Shown here in pieces: positions 1 to 12,100 of a stretch of DNA of 64,000 nt (positions are counted from its first letter, which is position 1; every line of letters begins with the position of its first letter). A program made the position numbers and the translations under genes. Origin of the DNA: Ridgeia piscesae. Its lineage: Eukaryota > Annelida > Polychaeta > Sabellida > Siboglinidae. The stretch spans positions 328,501 through 392,500 of the forward strand of contig JAODUO010000146.1 of assembly GCA_025642075.2 (NCBI GenBank). Direction: 5' to 3'. The notes under the pieces are model-generated. The model was not told the origin of the DNA. It did not search any database and worked only from the letters and a program-made list of their open reading frames with translations.

Positions 1-396
1 TCTCCGATCAAGCTATCTCCCACTCCCTACTTCGCATACAACCTTGCCCCACAGATAGAAACACAAGTCAGGAGGTGCATTGCAGATATCTCTATCCGCA
101 GGCTGATTTCCACAACTACAAGCAGCAGGCGGAGATCACATGACACACGCATAGTGACGACACTACATTTTTTGTGTACTTTCTGTGGGCATTTACACAG
201 TGATTAGATGGACTACCTACATTTAAAACAAGGTGTGTTACATGTTTTATAATCATATTACTCCCTACCTTATTGGATTTAATTAAATCTGACTTAACTA
301 AATGTTCCGAGTTGCAGTTTTACAGCATATACTCAGACATGAACAGAAAACACTAATGGGGGGGGGAGTAACTAACAACACACAAATCCACACACA

Positions 397-397
<1 letters not shown>

Positions 398-436
<39 letters not shown>
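398..436. repeat. (TA)n microsatellite
   Basis: About 19 TA units, preceded at 358-366 by a run of G. The rest of 1-6949 shows no exon, tRNA or transposon that I can support. It contains a short TGTCATGACTA repeat near 4095-4125 and an alternating CG/CA tract at 6573-6610. Confidence 0.9.
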
Positions 437-437
<1 letters not shown>

Positions 438-3400
438 ACACACACCTCTAGGCATTGTTGATATTACATAAATGGTGTTTAGATACATTTCCTAAGCTTT
501 ACAAAGTTCAAGGGCATCTTTGCAGTTAGGCAAATAATGCCTGGCCAGTGAAGTACTAGTAAGTCAATGGGTGACAATTAACCAAATCAATGTCAATTAT
601 ACCGCTATCAAAGCACTGCATTAGCTGGTTGTGTGCAAGGAAAGTCCAGACAGCTTTGGACATCCAGTTCCATCTGTGTCTTATTTCAGAGTAGGAACAC
701 ACATTGGAATTAAGGCTTTTTCGCTTACCCATGGAATTCAGTCCCCATTAGTAGTAGAAATGGAACACATGGCCACCATCTGAAGACACATTTTTTAACT
801 GTGCCTACCCTTCTGGGTTATCTGTTTTTCATCCATCTACTGAATATTACTTTGAGAGTTTCTATGTTCAGTTCTGAATCCGACCATGTAATCCCCTCAT
901 TTGACCTAGCCTAGAGGCGCCACAGTCTCCTATTCCCAGAGAACAGTCACTGGTTACTACGCAACTGTCGTCTCTTGTACACATCTACAGCTGTACACAC
1001 AACAAACAGAATTGGTGGAATAACAATACACTCCCATACAAGACTGTGCACTGCCAAATAAAATGTCTGCCCTAACACTCTGATTGAGATAAACCTTGTC
1101 TAGTCACTGGCTTCACCTCCGTTCCAAGAAATTTCTTAGCAACTAAAACAATGCCTGCCGTTAGTTACACATAAACAACATTCCTTGGCAAACAATGGGG
1201 GTGGGTTCTGTGTAACCATTTAGCTTCAGGACAGAAAATGCCTTGCGCAATGGCTATGTCAAGAAAACATGAAAAAGCATACCAGTTTTAACAACAACAA
1301 ACTGTGTATGCTGCTACATGATGTTAGTTTCTTGGAGATGGTGCAAATCTAACAGACACTCACAGATCTACAGATACACACAAAATAAAATACACTCTTG
1401 TTTTGCTCCACCTGATATACTGTCTCCAGTCACTGAATTTGTGTCCCACAAGCAATGAACAATGTGTACAAATAAACATAATGAAATAATCTGTGTTGAA
1501 TCGTAATTTCTGACAAATTGGAAATTTGTGGTTGCCGTTTGGCAATCAGTGGCATCCCTGAAGCAAACATTTACTACACACTGCAATTCATAACATGGAT
1601 TATATTTAAACAAATTAGGTATGTGCACAAATAACAGAACATTTGATCTCGCTTAAATCACAATATCAAGCAGTTTCCACTATTTGTTACAGAATGAAAC
1701 TGACATACAGGTGACATCCTACAGACATGTAGAAGTGGGTTTAAAAATTGAAATACCCACCCAATATCACGGCTTGAGCAGTTTTTAAAACAAGAAACAT
1801 CCTTTGTTCCCAAGGTAATCACCTTCCGCACGACAGCCAAAACCACATCCGTGCACTTGTAGGCTCAACATAAATTATGTACTGCTACCAATTCTGTGTA
1901 GTTAAAAAGTTGACGGCCGCCGCAGGTGTCTCACTGAATCCTTTCATGATGTCACCTGAAATGGCGCACTTAACTGTGCACAATAGGCTTGTCACACTGC
2001 CACAGCCAAAGTTCTCACAAATGACCTAAGACTACACCTTCTAAATATAGTAGCGGTGATTCGATGGTATACGTTGCATGCATGCTTATCTGCATTTGCC
2101 TTTAGCAAATCACTGCCTGTTCCTTGGCATTCTGTTATTGCCAGTATTTCTGTCTGACCAATTGCTATTTAAAAACATTAATCTACTTTTTTAAATCTTA
2201 GATTTATATTAACAATTTAAGAATTGTTAAATGGTTAGTGCAACTGAATGTTAGTTAACATCAGATCCACTAGGGATGCGATAAACCATTAATTCTACGT
2301 CACAACCATGCAGAATGCTTTGAAGATGAAACAAGCGAGTGTACAGTTTGATCAGTATTCACAAGCTAATGTGTGCACACACAATGTACGTGTGTACATC
2401 TATTCACTGGAGTGTTTTATGTGGCTACATTTAAGCACTGCTGTTTATACAGTGTGACACTACACACCATGGCATGACTGGCATCACATGAACAATGTTG
2501 CCCACATGGCCCACACACATACATGGTGAATGTAGCAGGCACAGATCCCTGACATTACCACTATGTACACGGCATCCTGGCCCTCACTTAGTGCTGGGGA
2601 CAGAAAGGTCAACAACTCCACTGGTCTGTACACTCATAGATTTCTCATCCATGAGCCAACGTGCTACATGGACCTATAGTTCAATTCATACTATATGTCT
2701 ACAACAAGGTAAGTTTTCTTATGATCGAATTATGTTCAGAATTCCTTACAAAACACACACCAACGTGAGGTTAATTTTCTCTATGGTCAGGTTTTTAATG
2801 CAGCCTGCCTATTGTCATATGACGCAGTCAGCTTGACATAAAACCAAGAATATACACGTCAGTGAATAAAACCAGAACCTCTAAACAGAACACCTATGTG
2901 TCAGTTGTTTTCCTCATTCTGTACAATCTCAGTGTGGACAATGAAGTCACCAAACTACATGTCCAGGAAGTGACATCAGCTGTAGCATGCTTCCTGGTAT
3001 ACCACCAATAGGCATTTGGATTGAGAATGGACTGAACTGCACTAACAAATAACAATGGACACAACCACCAGCAAGATATTACTTGTGAGAAAACCCCAAA
3101 CCAGCCAGCATGTTATGTTGACAACTAAAGTCCACCAGCCACTGGTTGGTGATGTATGTGGAGTGGTCAGCACCCCACAGTGAACCAGGCCAGCTCACCT
3201 GGACCCTGTGATCAGCAACATAGTTACCAGCTGGGTAAGGTATGTGATTAGTCTGGGGCACCAGGTAACAGTGGAGGGAGTCTGGTCACCATTCGCCCTG
3301 GCCAACTGTGACAACTGAATAAGAAAGGAGATTACATTTTTACAAAAACTGCCTGGTACATTTTGGTCCCTACAAAACTAACTACAATTATTTGAGATCA

Positions 3401-6400
3401 GTGTTGGAGTCAGAAGTGTTCGTTAGACCCATGTATAAAACAATCAGTAAATTTTTCAGAAGATAAGTATCTTTAACTCAATTACGAAGTTTGTTAAAAA
3501 CAGCACACAATACATGTGTTCTTAACTAAAATGCAGAAAATTAACGTGTAGTATCTACGTTTTTGCAATGACTTCTTTTTACTCACAAACATGGAGTAGC
3601 AGTACAGATAAACTACAAAAGGGATCATGGAAAATGTCCACCGAGTGCGTGCCAACATGAGGAAAGTGGGATTTCAGGGAACACTCACCCTGTCCATCCC
3701 ACTTCACTGGTTCAATAAGTTCTAGCTGACGTGAACTGTTCCCAGTTCCTAGTGCGTCAGTGGGAAGTGGGGCAGGCAGGGAGATGTTCATCAGAGGTGG
3801 GTGGCATGGCAGGGTTGCCTTCCATTGGCCTAGCAGGCTGCAGACCGTGATGATTGTAGGCCGAGTACATTCCACACATTTCCCTGTCTCTCACTGCACT
3901 AGCTGGCTGCTGTAGACTAGCACGGACTAGACCCAGCCACATGGGACTGATCATTAATTTATTTCTGGGTTCATCGTACAAGCAAATCACCAGCGATTTT
4001 GAGAAAGAAGCCTATATCTGAGATTTCTTGATTCTGGACAAGGAAATGGGCACATTTAGTTATTTATGGAATGACATTTATGCTCTCTTGCGACTGTCAT
4101 GACTATCATGACTGTCATGACTATGTCAAAGCTGTACCAGAAACAGGTTATTTTGGATAGCATTTGCTGGATTGAATCCCATATTGTCTGAAAGCACTGA
4201 CAAAACTGTTCCATGCACAACTGTTTAGTGTACTATCTTTAATTCACACCTGGATTAGTCACACTTCAGCCCCAATGTGGACCCAACACCTACTACATAT
4301 CTCTCCCACTGAAAGATAGGAATGCCCAGCTGATGATAAATGGTTGCTGAACTCCTGCAACTGATAAGGATTCTGTGAAGTTCCTGCCTAGAAACACACG
4401 AGAACAAGAACCAAAGGTTTGGTGGGGGAGGGCAATGGAGCAGAGGTGTGAATAGACATGTCTATGTATGTCTGATAACAGGATATAGCACCACTGGCAA
4501 AACACACACTGTCATGCAGTACTGCCTGACAGAGCTAGGTCCAGTGGGGGCGGTTGCCTAGCAACAGCTGACCAGCTCTCTGGCAGAGTGCACCAGTAAG
4601 TCAGCCCGCTGGTACTTCAGGCTAAACTAAGCCACAACACTAAGCTCCTCAAGCACAGGTCACTATATCCTGTAATTAAAGGTGACAGTCAATGCCTATA
4701 ACGATTATAATTAGACCCCCAACATGAAAGTGAACTGGCAGATATCTGTTCTGACTGGTCATTTGGGCAATGGTATAATTACCTGTACAAGGCAGATTTG
4801 GTCTCAAACACATGTACTAGTACCTTCCTTTTTTACTGTCAGTTTCAGCGAGGCAACCAAGTGCCAGAACATCAACTATGAAGGTGGGGTCTGAGTCCAC
4901 CTGCTCACATTTTAAAACTCAGGCGATTACGGTCATCAAGTCTGTCCACCTTTCATCAAACACCCTCTATCTGATGCACATGCCAGGGGAAGCATCAGAC
5001 CCCATATGGAGGATGAAAATGTAACCCGCTGTTGACACACAAGAGATATCTACCAGGGTAATTGCAAACTCACCAAGATCATACCGGAAAATCTAGTCGT
5101 CCACAACGATACGAACGATGTGAGAATGAGGCGCTATCAACGTTGTCAGACTGGTTCAAATACCTAATCCCTGTGTGACTATTTTAGTGTCTCAACAAAG
5201 ACACGTTCCCAATAAGGAACCCACTGCTATGCATGGTGGTGGATGAGTAGACAAAGTGTACCCATTTTTTAATGCCTAAGTGTGTCGTAATCTGAACCCA
5301 GGACCACAATGCAGGCAGACAGCATTACAGCAAGGTGCAGGTCCAGATATCTGCAGGACACATCCTAAAGCCACAGAGCTGTCAATTCTGCCGGCTGTAT
5401 TCACCGAACGAAGTATGCGCTGCCTGATCTGCCGGGAAAATTGTCCTGCCATTTCATGCGTCCCAACTGACAGCCGATAACCATCTGCTTGCAACGGGCA
5501 GCTGTAGGCAATCACGTTTCCCAAATCAATACCGAACATCCATGGGCGAAAATGCACATACAGTGTGTAAGGTCAAGGTCAGCCTCACCACAAGCAGCAT
5601 CACTGACCAATTGACTGATAATCACCACGTTGAGTCTATCTCGACAGGTTAGGTGACAGGATATCAGAGACCTGAAGGTAGCACAGCATAGACTAGCTAA
5701 ACATCTGATCTCTGTGTTTATAGTGTGGGACACAATCTGTGTATAACAGACTTGGTAAAGATCTAGCACATCTATGGTGCACCCAGGAAGATGCAATCTT
5801 GGTCTACACGTAAGATCATACTTTATTAGAAACATCCAGCGATATGCTAGCCAACAAATAAGTCTTAGTTTTAGCCAGCGTAAGTGGACTCCACTTGCAA
5901 GTGATCAAAAGTGAAGGTGCTGTGCAAACAATTGGCTGAAGCGTTCAAAACAGCTCCATTCAATGGCAACCCACCGCACGCAATATATGCGCAGGAAATT
6001 ACCATGGAACCGCAAAATATTGATGATGAATCACCGGGTGACCAGCTTATACAATGCTCATATTGCAAGGCCAACTACAACTGTTTGTGTAAGGTGTAGA
6101 TAATTCTGTTCAACACACAATGGCGCCTGGTGGGCCACAGAACCCAGTGATCCGTATTATGCAATCACAACTGTATAAAGGCTTATGTCTTCTATCCTAG
6201 CCATGTCAGAGACACTCAAATGACCTCTGAGTATAGTAATTTGAGTCTACAGACAAGAAAGAAGTGCAGCTTTATGATGTCAGGCACAGTGCCAGGTAGA
6301 GAGAGAGAATACACAGGGGTTAGTCCACAATGGCTTTGTAGTATGTACAACCCACTAATAATATATCAGTCACAGGTTAGACAAGTAGAGGGCACTAACA

Positions 6401-6572
6401 GCAGACAAATGTATAAGCTCTATGTAGAGCAGAAACAATATCAACAGGACTGATTAGCAAGCAGCAGTCGTCTCGGTTAAAACCAGCATTGACCCATGGC
6501 GACGTGAATGCCAATGTGTGTTCAAATGGTTGCTGATCATAATCATGGCAAACACAGGGGTCTGCATACAGG

Positions 6573-6610
6573 GCACGCGCGTGCGTGCGTGCGCGCGCTC
6601 ACACACACAG
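6573..6610. repeat. Alternating purine-pyrimidine tract
   Basis: A GC-rich alternating run (GCACGCGCGTGCGTGCGTGC and on into CACACAC) within AT-rich DNA. Such tracts are known to favour Z-DNA. Confidence 0.7.
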
Positions 6611-6949
6611 AGATTGATTTGAGAAATACTAAAAGATCCAGTAATGGTCACACTATATTCCAGAGAATACCCCAACATAAGCAAGGTTGACCTAGAAACT
6701 GCTAACAAGAATGTTAAGATTTGTGCTGCTTAATTTGGGCTGCCACCATTTTTGTGCAATGTATCATAGTCCATAACTTATTCAGCAAAACTTAAGTGGC
6801 ACAACAATTTGATAGGTAACAGGTCTGACATGACGTTGTGCAGTGTCAGATAATGTTTGGCAGCCCACAACTGATCAAGATTCACTTAAATCAACAGGTA
6901 GATGCTGAGTGTGGCGTGTTGTACTAAACCACATGGCCACGACCAAGTA

Positions 6950-7852
6950 CATATGTGACGTGTTCTAACGAAATGAGTCGTATGTCAAAAAAAGAAAAAT
7001 TTAGTTAGTCAAACCATTGGAAAGAAGATGTATTAATCTTTCCAACGGTGTAAAAATTATGGAGATATCTCACACACAGCCAAAGTTATTGGACGCTGAA
7101 CATGCCTAGGGTAGAAAGTTTCTTTGAAGTTCGCAGTCACATAAGCACACAGTTGAGTACATTGTCGATCCAAAATCGGCCGTTTTGCTTCTATTACTCC
7201 ATTTGATATAAATAAAAAACTACCAAGGTATATTCGCTGTCGAAGATATATCATGCTAACTGTTTACTGAAATTATTACAACATAATCCGAGTATTGAGC
7301 AATGTTTTGTAGTAGCCACCCGATCAATTCCACATTGTTTACAGCTAGCGAGAGCGCACTGTGCCTGCGCGCACAGCTCTAAACCACTCAGGGCCCCGCT
7401 GTCAGCTCCTCACGGCGTCTAGTAACGTTTATTCACAGATAGGCCTCTCGCATTAAGCGCTGCTATTGGCTTACACTGACGTCAGTGGGGATTTCTACTA
7501 CAAGAATCCGAAAGAGGGCTTCCAGGGGCTTTCGTGTAGTACCAAATAAGTCCGCCATGCGTTGAGGGAAACCCCAAAGAATGCGACATGAACTAGTGCG
7601 ATTTATCGGTTCTGTTTTTAAAAATTCATGCGTGAAATGTTACGTAGTGTGTCTAAAAAGGCTATAAAATGTACCAAATAATAATATAAACGAGAAATAA
7701 GCATTGCCAATTGACAAAAAAGATACCAAAGTATACTTTGGTGACAAAAAGTCAAAAAAAGGTCAAAATTCATCGTTCCATGTTTATGCGGTGTTTTCTT
7801 GAAATCAATTTCGCTGACATACGATTCATTTCGTTAGAACACGTCACATATG
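6950..7852. mobile_element. TIR element, copy 1 (MITE-like)
   Basis: The left end, 6950 onward (CATATGTGACGTGTTCTAAC, then GAAATGAGTCGTATGTC), is repeated inverted at 7816-7852. The two arms are about 37 bases with one mismatch. No transposase frame is inside, so this looks like a non-autonomous DNA transposon of about 900 bases. A diverged second copy lies inverted at about 11335-12100. Target-site duplication is unclear because the ends sit in a palindromic CATATG. Confidence 0.75.
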
Positions 7853-7978
7853 CTAAGGTTGGAACAAATCTGGAATTTCATTCGAATCGAATATCCTCAA
7901 AATTTCGAATACATAGAATATACAATCTTCAGTGGCTTCAAATTCGATTAGAATACCGAACAATGTCGAGATGTCTTG

Positions 7979-10062
7979 CCGGTGTCAGATAGAATATTGA
8001 CCCCTCCTATGGAAAAATTACCCACCCCTTGTTTATTCAGGGATTTTTCTTTTTTGTATGTATTTGAGTATTAATCACATTGAAGGTAATGTTTTGTTTA
8101 TATTTATGCAACATTGTACTTTGATACATTAATAATATTATTGTTATGCCATAAAAAAATTCAGTGAAAGATCTCTTTTTCAAACTGACACTGCTCAGTG
8201 GGCATATTTTGTTGACACTTGCACCAACACCAGTATTTTATTTTGTGTCCAATTTCATGGAAAACATTCTGCTTGGTCCACATTCTGTTAAATGATTTAG
8301 GCAAATGAAATGAGGTGGGTGGGTCATATTTCTATGTTGACCTGTGGCCCATAATCGTAAATGTTATAAAAATGTTTGTCAGTTTATATGGTTATGACTT
8401 TTTTTATTCATACAAGCATCATAGTAAATATCCATTTGATAATTACCAAAATATGTTTTACAGTAGAGGGGTCATATTTCTATGGTATAGTATATTGACC
8501 CAGGGCTCATAATAGTAAATGTTATAAAAATGTTTGCCAATTTATATGGTTATGTGATGGTGCATGATTCACACAAGCATCATAGTAAATATCCATTTGA
8601 TAATTACTGAATAAATATTTTACAGTGGGAGGGTCATATTTCTATGGCATAGTATATTGACCCGGGGCTCATAATAGTAAATGTTATAAAAAATTGCCAT
8701 TTTATATGGTTATGTGATGGTGTATGATTCATACAAGCATCACATGATTTGATAATTACCAAATAAATGTTTTACAGTGGAGGGGGGTTCACATTTCTAT
8801 GGTATAGTGCATTGACCCGTGGCTTGTTATACATAGAAAACTGTAAAGCTTTGTCAATTTGGATGCTTATGGGCTTGTAGTTTTATCATAAAACTACAAG
8901 CATGGAACTATCCAAATTGGCAAAGTTACAGTTTTCTATGTATAACAAGCCACGGGTCAATATACTATACCATAGAAATGTGACCCCCCCACTGCTACAG
9001 CCATCAAAAACAAACTTTTTGCTAATACCAGGTAGACATTTCTCTGTGATGTTTGTATGATAAAACTACAAGCCCATAAATATCCAAATTGGCAAAGTTT
9101 TACAGTTTTCTATGTACAATGAGCCACGGGTCAATATACTATACCATAGAAATATGACCCCCCCACCCCTATAGCCATTAAAAACAAACATAGCTATTAC
9201 CAAATAGATATTTCTCTGCGATGTTTGTATGATAAAACTACAAGCCCATAACTATCCAAATTGGCAGTTTTACAGTTTTCTTTGTATAACAAGCCACAGG
9301 TCAATATACTATACCATAGAACTATGATCCCTATAGCCATTCAAAGTAAACTTAGCTATTACCAAATAGATATTTCTCTGCGATATTTGTATGATAAAAC
9401 TACAAGCCCATAACTATCCAAATTGACAAAGTTTTACAGTTTTCTATGTACAATGAACCACGGGTCAATATACTATACCATAGAAATATGACCCCCTGGC
9501 CTCCCCCCACCCTTACAGCCACCCAAAACAAACTTTTTGCTATTACCAAGTAGACATTTCTCTATTATGTTTGTATAATAAAACTACAAGTCCATAACTA
9601 TCCAAATTGGCAGTTTTACAGTTTTATACGTACAATGAGCCATGGGTCAATATACTATACCATAGAAATATGACCTCCCACCCCTAGAGCCACCAAAAAC
9701 ACACTTTTTGATATTTATAATAGGCTTTGAAATCCTTGAATTTTTAAAAAAAATCAATGATATTTGCTAATAGGTTCAACAAAGAAATAAAAAAACTTTC
9801 TCATTTTTATTTGGTGACCTAAATTTAAGATTATATATTATCTTTTGAAGTGTGTAATGTGCTGTAATTTAACATTATGATCAAAACCATTATTTCAAAT
9901 ATATATATCCATAAAATATGGGGGTGGGTCATTTTTCAATAGGGCGGGTCATTTTTCTGTAACTATAAATCTATGGAAAAGTGACCTGGGGGTCATTATT
10001 TTATATAGAATAGTGACCCGCGGGTCACTTTACCCCCGGGTCAATATTCTATATGACACCGG
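7979..10062. mobile_element. 2.1 kb foldback element with TIRs
   Basis: The ends are inverted copies of CCGGTGTCA(G/T)ATAGAATATTG followed by ACCC: 7979-8003 and 10038-10062. Inside, tandem units of about 150-165 bases (each with TCATATTTCTATGG and TATATTGACCC) run rightwards from about 8310. They then run in the opposite direction to about 9720, with the fold axis at 8887 (TTTTAT-C-ATAAAA). Reversed units recur near 8970, 9146, 9316, 9478 and 9658. No protein is encoded. Confidence 0.75.
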
Positions 10063-10295
10063 GATGCTGTGTCATCCCATGGCCATGAGCACAGCCACAA
10101 ATCCGTGCCGGCGTTGGCAAGCATCGATCTATTTTTGTTTACTTTCTGACCTAACCATGAAAACAATTTCTTACAACTGTCAAACTTATCCTCACATCTA
10201 ATGTATGTATAGTTTTGTATACACACACTAGGTTACAAAATAAATTAATTTACATTCTTGTGAAGTATAAAATTAAGAAAACAAACTCGCGCAAA

Positions 10296-10382
10296 ACTTA
10301 ACATGATCTAAGGTGGCTATGCAAAACTTGACATGATCTAAGGTGGCTATATAAAACTTGACATGATCTATGGTGGCTATAT
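10296..10382 (+). repeat. Three tandem copies of a ~31-bp unit
   Basis: Copies share CAAAACTTAACATGATCTAA (or ACTTGACATGATCTA) then GGTGGCTAT. The neighbouring stretch 10400-11330 has no recognised gene. Confidence 0.8.
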
Positions 10383-11334
10383 GGAGCTCCACAGTTACTG
10401 TAACATCGGTAATTTATCACAGGCATCACTAAATAAATTACCTTCACAGATTCCGTTTGTATGCCAACACTAAAGTAACTGTAAACCTAAGACTAAGCTA
10501 ATTTAACTAATCCTAAACTTACCCGAAACCCTAACCTTAAACCCAACCCCTTGACACAATACTGATATTACGGTAAGCTATCCGTAGCCACCACCAATGG
10601 TGCTGACAACCGCGCTGCCTGCGAGTTTTACGCAAGTTTGTTTTGTGAAGTTTATTCGTTAAGTAATGTTAGTGATTTTATTTCTGTGACTTGCGAGGAG
10701 TAGTTTGGCGGTTGTAGTCTTATTCAGAGTTAGTCAGAAAGTAAAAGATCGCCTAGGACCGATTCTGTGGCGGAGAATATGAAGGAAAATATTTGAGTGA
10801 TATTCGTTTATATAGCAGCGAATTTTCGAACTTTGAACCAAATAGCAGGAAAACGTTTGAATACAAATCGAATATTCGTCCAATCGTTAACACATGCTCA
10901 AGGAACGCAATTTAAGAAAATAAGGTATGTTGTATGGCAGCTAGTAGGTGCCGAAATGCATATGCAAGACCAAAATTAACAAACAAACAATGTAAAATAA
11001 AACCTGGAATTAGGCTACCACACCAGCACAGAGGCCATTGCCAAAATATCATCACAGAGGCCATTATCAAAATATCTATCTGTCTGTCATGGGAATCACG
11101 AGCTTTCTAGCTTCAAACAGAAATGAATAACAGACAATAAAGGAACTATCTGGAGATTTCGTAACTTGTTTGCGAGTGTCTATGGCAGACAAAACTGTAT
11201 GTCAGCAAGCCAATGAAAAGAAGATGGGTCGAACACTTCCAAGAAATGTTAGACGTGAGACATCAGATAACATAGTCATATACCCATGCAAGTTTGATAA
11301 ATGAAATGGATGCTTAGAACATATAATTGTGTCG

Positions 11335-12100
11335 AGTCGTAACAAAACGAGTCGCATGTCCACACATCCGATTTTGATAAAATACTATATAAACACTAAC
11401 ACAATGATATTTGACAATTTTGCTTTGTGTCACAAAAATCTTTGTCTAAAATGTCTTTTTTTATTTATTTACATTTTACAACGATTTAAGGAAAACTACA
11501 GATTATTTCACGTATTAATTCCGATAAATCTCACTTGCTCAGGATATCCCTCGCCACACAAATTTATTACAACGAGAAAGCCCAGCGCGTCTACTGAACG
11601 AGGGGGGGCACAGGAATTCCCAAATGACGTCAATTTTAGCCAATAGCAATGCCTAACACAGAGGCCTATCTATAAAAAAACTTGTCCGATTGTGTTAACA
11701 GTTCACTCACTGGTTTAAAGCAGTGTGTGCAAGCACAATTTCTGGCTCTCTATCTGTAAACAAATTTGGAGGCAACCTGTTTCTTTGTTGGGAAACACTC
11801 CTAACTACTCAGATACTGTTGCGATAGTCTCGATAAATTAGTTGCAAAGTGTATATTCGACAATGACTGTGAGTTGGAGAAATGGAGAAATAGAAGCAAC
11901 ACGAACAAATTTAAGTTTAAATGTTAGCATACTTCAAATGTGCTTTTTTTCAGTTGAAACGTGTGTGGGTCAATCACGTTCGTTGTCAAACAAATTCAGC
12001 TATGAGTAAGCTAGGTCAATAATTAATGCACCAACGGAAAGCTTAATAATTCTTCTTTCCAATTAACTAAATTCATTATGACTCATTTCATTATGACTTG
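11335..12100. mobile_element. TIR element, copy 2 (diverged, inverted)
   Basis: Terminal arms AGTCGTAACAAAACGAGTCG (from about 11336) and, on the minus strand, AAGTCATAATGAAATGAGTC (from 12099) match the arms of copy 1. Interior blocks also match copy 1 in reverse orientation, for example GATAGGCCTC...TGCTATTGGCT...TGACGTCA at 11630-11672 against 7437-7486. Several indels separate the copies. Confidence 0.65.

Noticed and set aside
5276..5835. Frames of 66-107 codons
   Set aside because: No family recognised and no splice or start context; likely chance in presumed intron sequence.
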